From: Macropodus opercularis
Taxonomy: Eukaryota > Chordata > Actinopteri > Anabantiformes > Osphronemidae
Assembly: GCA_030770545.1 (NCBI GenBank)
Contig: CM061100.1
Span: forward strand, 1,309,501 to 1,373,500
Direction: 5' to 3'
DNA length: 64,000 nt
The position numbers were made by a program, and so were the translations under genes. Numbering within the stretch: the first letter of the stretch is position 1; every line of letters starts with the position of its first letter. This document shows positions 61,341 to 64,000 of the stretch, piece by piece. The notes beneath the pieces were generated by a model. It saw only the letters and a list, made by a program, of their open reading frames with translations, was not told the DNA's origin and did not search any database.

Positions 61341-63817
61341 AGGTCCACTGGAATGTAGGACAGCTTAAAGGAAACGCGTCTCACTATGGAAGAGTGGACG
61401 ACGCGTTATTAAAGCGATGGACAGTGATCAAGTGCCAGTCAGATACATAAATACCATCTGATATTAATGAATGACACCAGGTTATATATATAAGTACATT
61501 TATGTTCAAGTACAAACAAATTGTCGGTACTTGTTTTTGCTGGAACAATTCGATTACATGATAATTTTACTCATCCATGAACTGAATGTAAATTTCATAT
61601 CCGTTTACTCCACTGGGATGTTTCTAGACACCTTTATGTTGTGCACTGTAAATATAAAGTAACTGTAGTGGCCTAAAATGGTCGTTGGTCCATTGTTGAA
61701 AGGCAAAAAGAATCTATTGTTCTTTCTTATCCTTACGTTTGCATTTCATGGCATCTGTTTTGACTGAAAAGCACCCGAGCAAACAAACTCAGGTTCCTGC
61801 TGCCTCTCTGCTCTGACAGAAGACCGTACTAACCATAAGCTAACAATATATGTCCTAAATATCAGTCATACGGTTTGTACGTTATTAATAAGGTGTTATT
61901 CAAGGTCAGAAACCTGGTTACTGCGTTTTATTTCTCACTTTGAGCCAACCGGCTGCTGGTTCACGTGTCAGACAAGAACAGGAGAGTGGCTGCGGTATTG
62001 ACACAACATCGTATAAGGGCTTGTAATTACTCATCTGACCCGACTACCTTCTCTCTGCAGGCCAACTGGACAGTGTTCACTGTGAATGGTGGGCATGTTG
62101 TTTCCCCTCCTGTTACCCTCGGGGGCTTCTCTGCTGGGTTTCTGTTTTATCAGCTGCTTAATTGCCTTCACCTGGAGTCTCAAGTCTAAAATAGTCCCTT
62201 ATTAGACCACCTCTGACAATAACAAAGACAATATTGTTTGTATAAAAAGTTCCATGGGAATTTTAGATTATATATATTATGTTCATCACCATCAGCACCA
62301 ATAATTGCTTTACTTACTGTTTGTGTATAATATACACATATGTAGTCTTGTCCTTCTGAGACCCCAGCAAAAATGTCCTGATCTGTGTTAATATGAGCAA
62401 TAATTATTAAAGAAGCTCTAAGGAAAGAGGAGCTGATGTGGTCTCACTGGGGTTTCACTGCCTGAGGGGAAGCTAAATTGAAAAACTGTGACCTAGACGG
62501 TTGAAACTCAAAGGCAGTGAATGTGGAGTGATTTGGTTCAGTGGATGCATAAATGTAAGTCTGGATGAGTCAGGAGGGAGAAAGACCGAACCACGTCAGT
62601 AATGATCCAGTATGAGGTCACTGGGCCAAACATGCAGCAGAAGTGTTGGACGAAGAGCCGCCAACAAGTCAGAACTGAATCCTCTCTGCTTTTTATCGTC
62701 TTACAGACACATGCTTTTACACCCAGTGCATCTGGTTGAGCCAGTGAAGATACAAATCTGTTGCCGTAGACTCAGATGATATTTTGCGTAGACAGTTTAC
62801 AGTCAAAAAGAGTCTAGGGTGCTGCACTACCAGGCCTGCAGGTTTAACTGAATCATGAGCCATGTGTATAATGTCAACCACTGCCTCATTTCGACAGTAA
62901 ATCATGCGATTTCCTCAAAGCCTGCTCAGTTACCATACGACATACATATATACTACATCATATCCCTCCAGAAGCTTTTCCATGCAAGTCCAACAAATCT
63001 GAGCTTCAGAAAAAGATCGGCTTCTGGCCATTTTAGCATTAAAGTGAGCTCTAAGATACTGTTTAGAGTTACTGGCTTAGATTCATTGAATTTCAGATCA
63101 GTTTCAGAAGCAACTGCAAGCATAATAATGACTGACAGCCAGTCAGTGGCTTGGTAACACTTGAAATGACTGGTTTACAAACAAATGGAAGAAAATCAGC
63201 GCAAAACGATCACATCTGAATGTAAAAAACTAAATTGCCTTAAAATCCTGTGACATAAACAAAGCCTTAGTTCTTACAAACACACTTTAATATGGAAGGT
63301 GCTAGACAAATAATAAAGTTTAATATTCCTTGCCATGCTTCTGGAGGTGGATGACGCCTACTACAGCCAACATATAAACCTACAGCCCGTTCACACAATA
63401 ATAACACGTTCATTTCAAACGCTAACACTTAAAATACCCGAGGTGTCATCTAGCAATAAAAACAATCCCATGTCTCCTTTTGATCAGCACCAAGGGAACA
63501 TTTCAGAACTGATTTTAAACAGTTTTATTCGTGCATAAACACACTGTTTGTCACTGTAATGAGTTTTCCTGTCTTTTTTATTCCTATTTCTCTCCAGTTA
63601 CAGCACCACCTGCTGCTCCTGCAGGACAGAGTTATCAGCAGTCTCATTTCAGCACACTCGCTCCATGCTGTGTAAATGATTCAGGCCCCCAGTTGAAAAT
63701 CTTTACTATTGTCTCATTTTACCCTGCAGACAGCGCAGCAGAAACGCAGTAATGACTGAGCCTATTCGCTCAGCATGGTGGTAACAGTAGGTGGCCTGAG
63801 AGAAGGAGGCAGCATCA

Positions 63818-63848
<31 letters not shown>

Positions 63849-64000
63849 ACCCCCACACACACACACACAGTCTCGGATAAGATAGAGTCACCTTCTAACG
63901 GCCGAGTTCCTGTTCATTTTTTAGGCATTAGGTTACATTTCACCGTCACTGTATCACATTTACATTTCAGCAGGTCATTATGCTAATAAGGCTGTTAGTG
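61341..64000. other. Upstream flank of zswim6, no gene recognised
   Basis: Only short open stretches in all frames. In tetrapods the small gene SMIM15 lies near ZSWIM6; its reading frame was looked for here and not found. One CA microsatellite lies at 63824-63869. Confidence 0.7.
63824..63869. repeat. Interrupted (CA)n microsatellite
   Basis: About thirteen CA units, a C5 interruption and eight more CA units. Confidence 0.95.

Noticed and set aside
61341..64000. Search for SMIM15 beside zswim6
   Set aside because: Its short, single reading frame, expected by tetrapod synteny, was not seen on either strand.
1..64000. CRISPR arrays, bacterial operons, phage or intact transposase genes
   Set aside because: No spaced direct repeats and no long transposase or reverse transcriptase frames. 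The window is vertebrate genomic DNA.

Overview
The window is vertebrate nuclear DNA and almost certainly from a ray-finned (teleost) fish. It holds two multi-exon genes with GT-AG introns, short introns between many exons (several of 73-110 bp), CA/GT microsatellites and worn copies of interspersed repeats of a kind common in fish. Both proteins were identified by reading the exons and comparing them with vertebrate families from memory; no database search was possible.

Left part (1-20.6 kb), plus strand: sez6l, a neuronal type I membrane protein of the SEZ6 family. Sixteen consecutive coding exons (8619-19132) were joined in frame. They encode a Ser/Pro-rich stretch, then CUB1, Sushi1, CUB2, Sushi2, CUB3, Sushi3, Sushi4, Sushi5, a transmembrane helix and a short tail with an FxNPxY motif. 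The visible protein is 890 residues. The first exon, with the start codon and signal peptide, was not found and is probably upstream, so 1-8618 is most likely intron 1. A 3' UTR of about 1.5 kb ends at two AATAAA signals near 20.6 kb.

Right part (about 36-61 kb), minus strand: zswim6, a SWIM-type zinc-finger protein. All 14 coding exons (60844 down to 38222) join in frame to a complete 1126-residue protein. The start has a strong Kozak context and an in-frame stop just upstream. The first exon lies in a CpG-rich promoter and is separated from exon 2 by a 14.8-kb intron, which has segments resembling conserved enhancers.

The two genes converge on a 15-kb interval (20.6-36 kb) with no gene I recognise. 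It is not empty: a CpG-rich, promoter-like block lies at 23.0-23.8 kb, with a perfect CRE palindrome, CCAAT boxes, ZNF143-like sites and a YY1-like start. To its right are several exon-like segments and one coding-like block. This is the best candidate for an undescribed transcript in the window, but the evidence is only sequence signals. The last 2.6 kb (61.4-64.0 kb), beyond the zswim6 promoter, shows nothing I can name.
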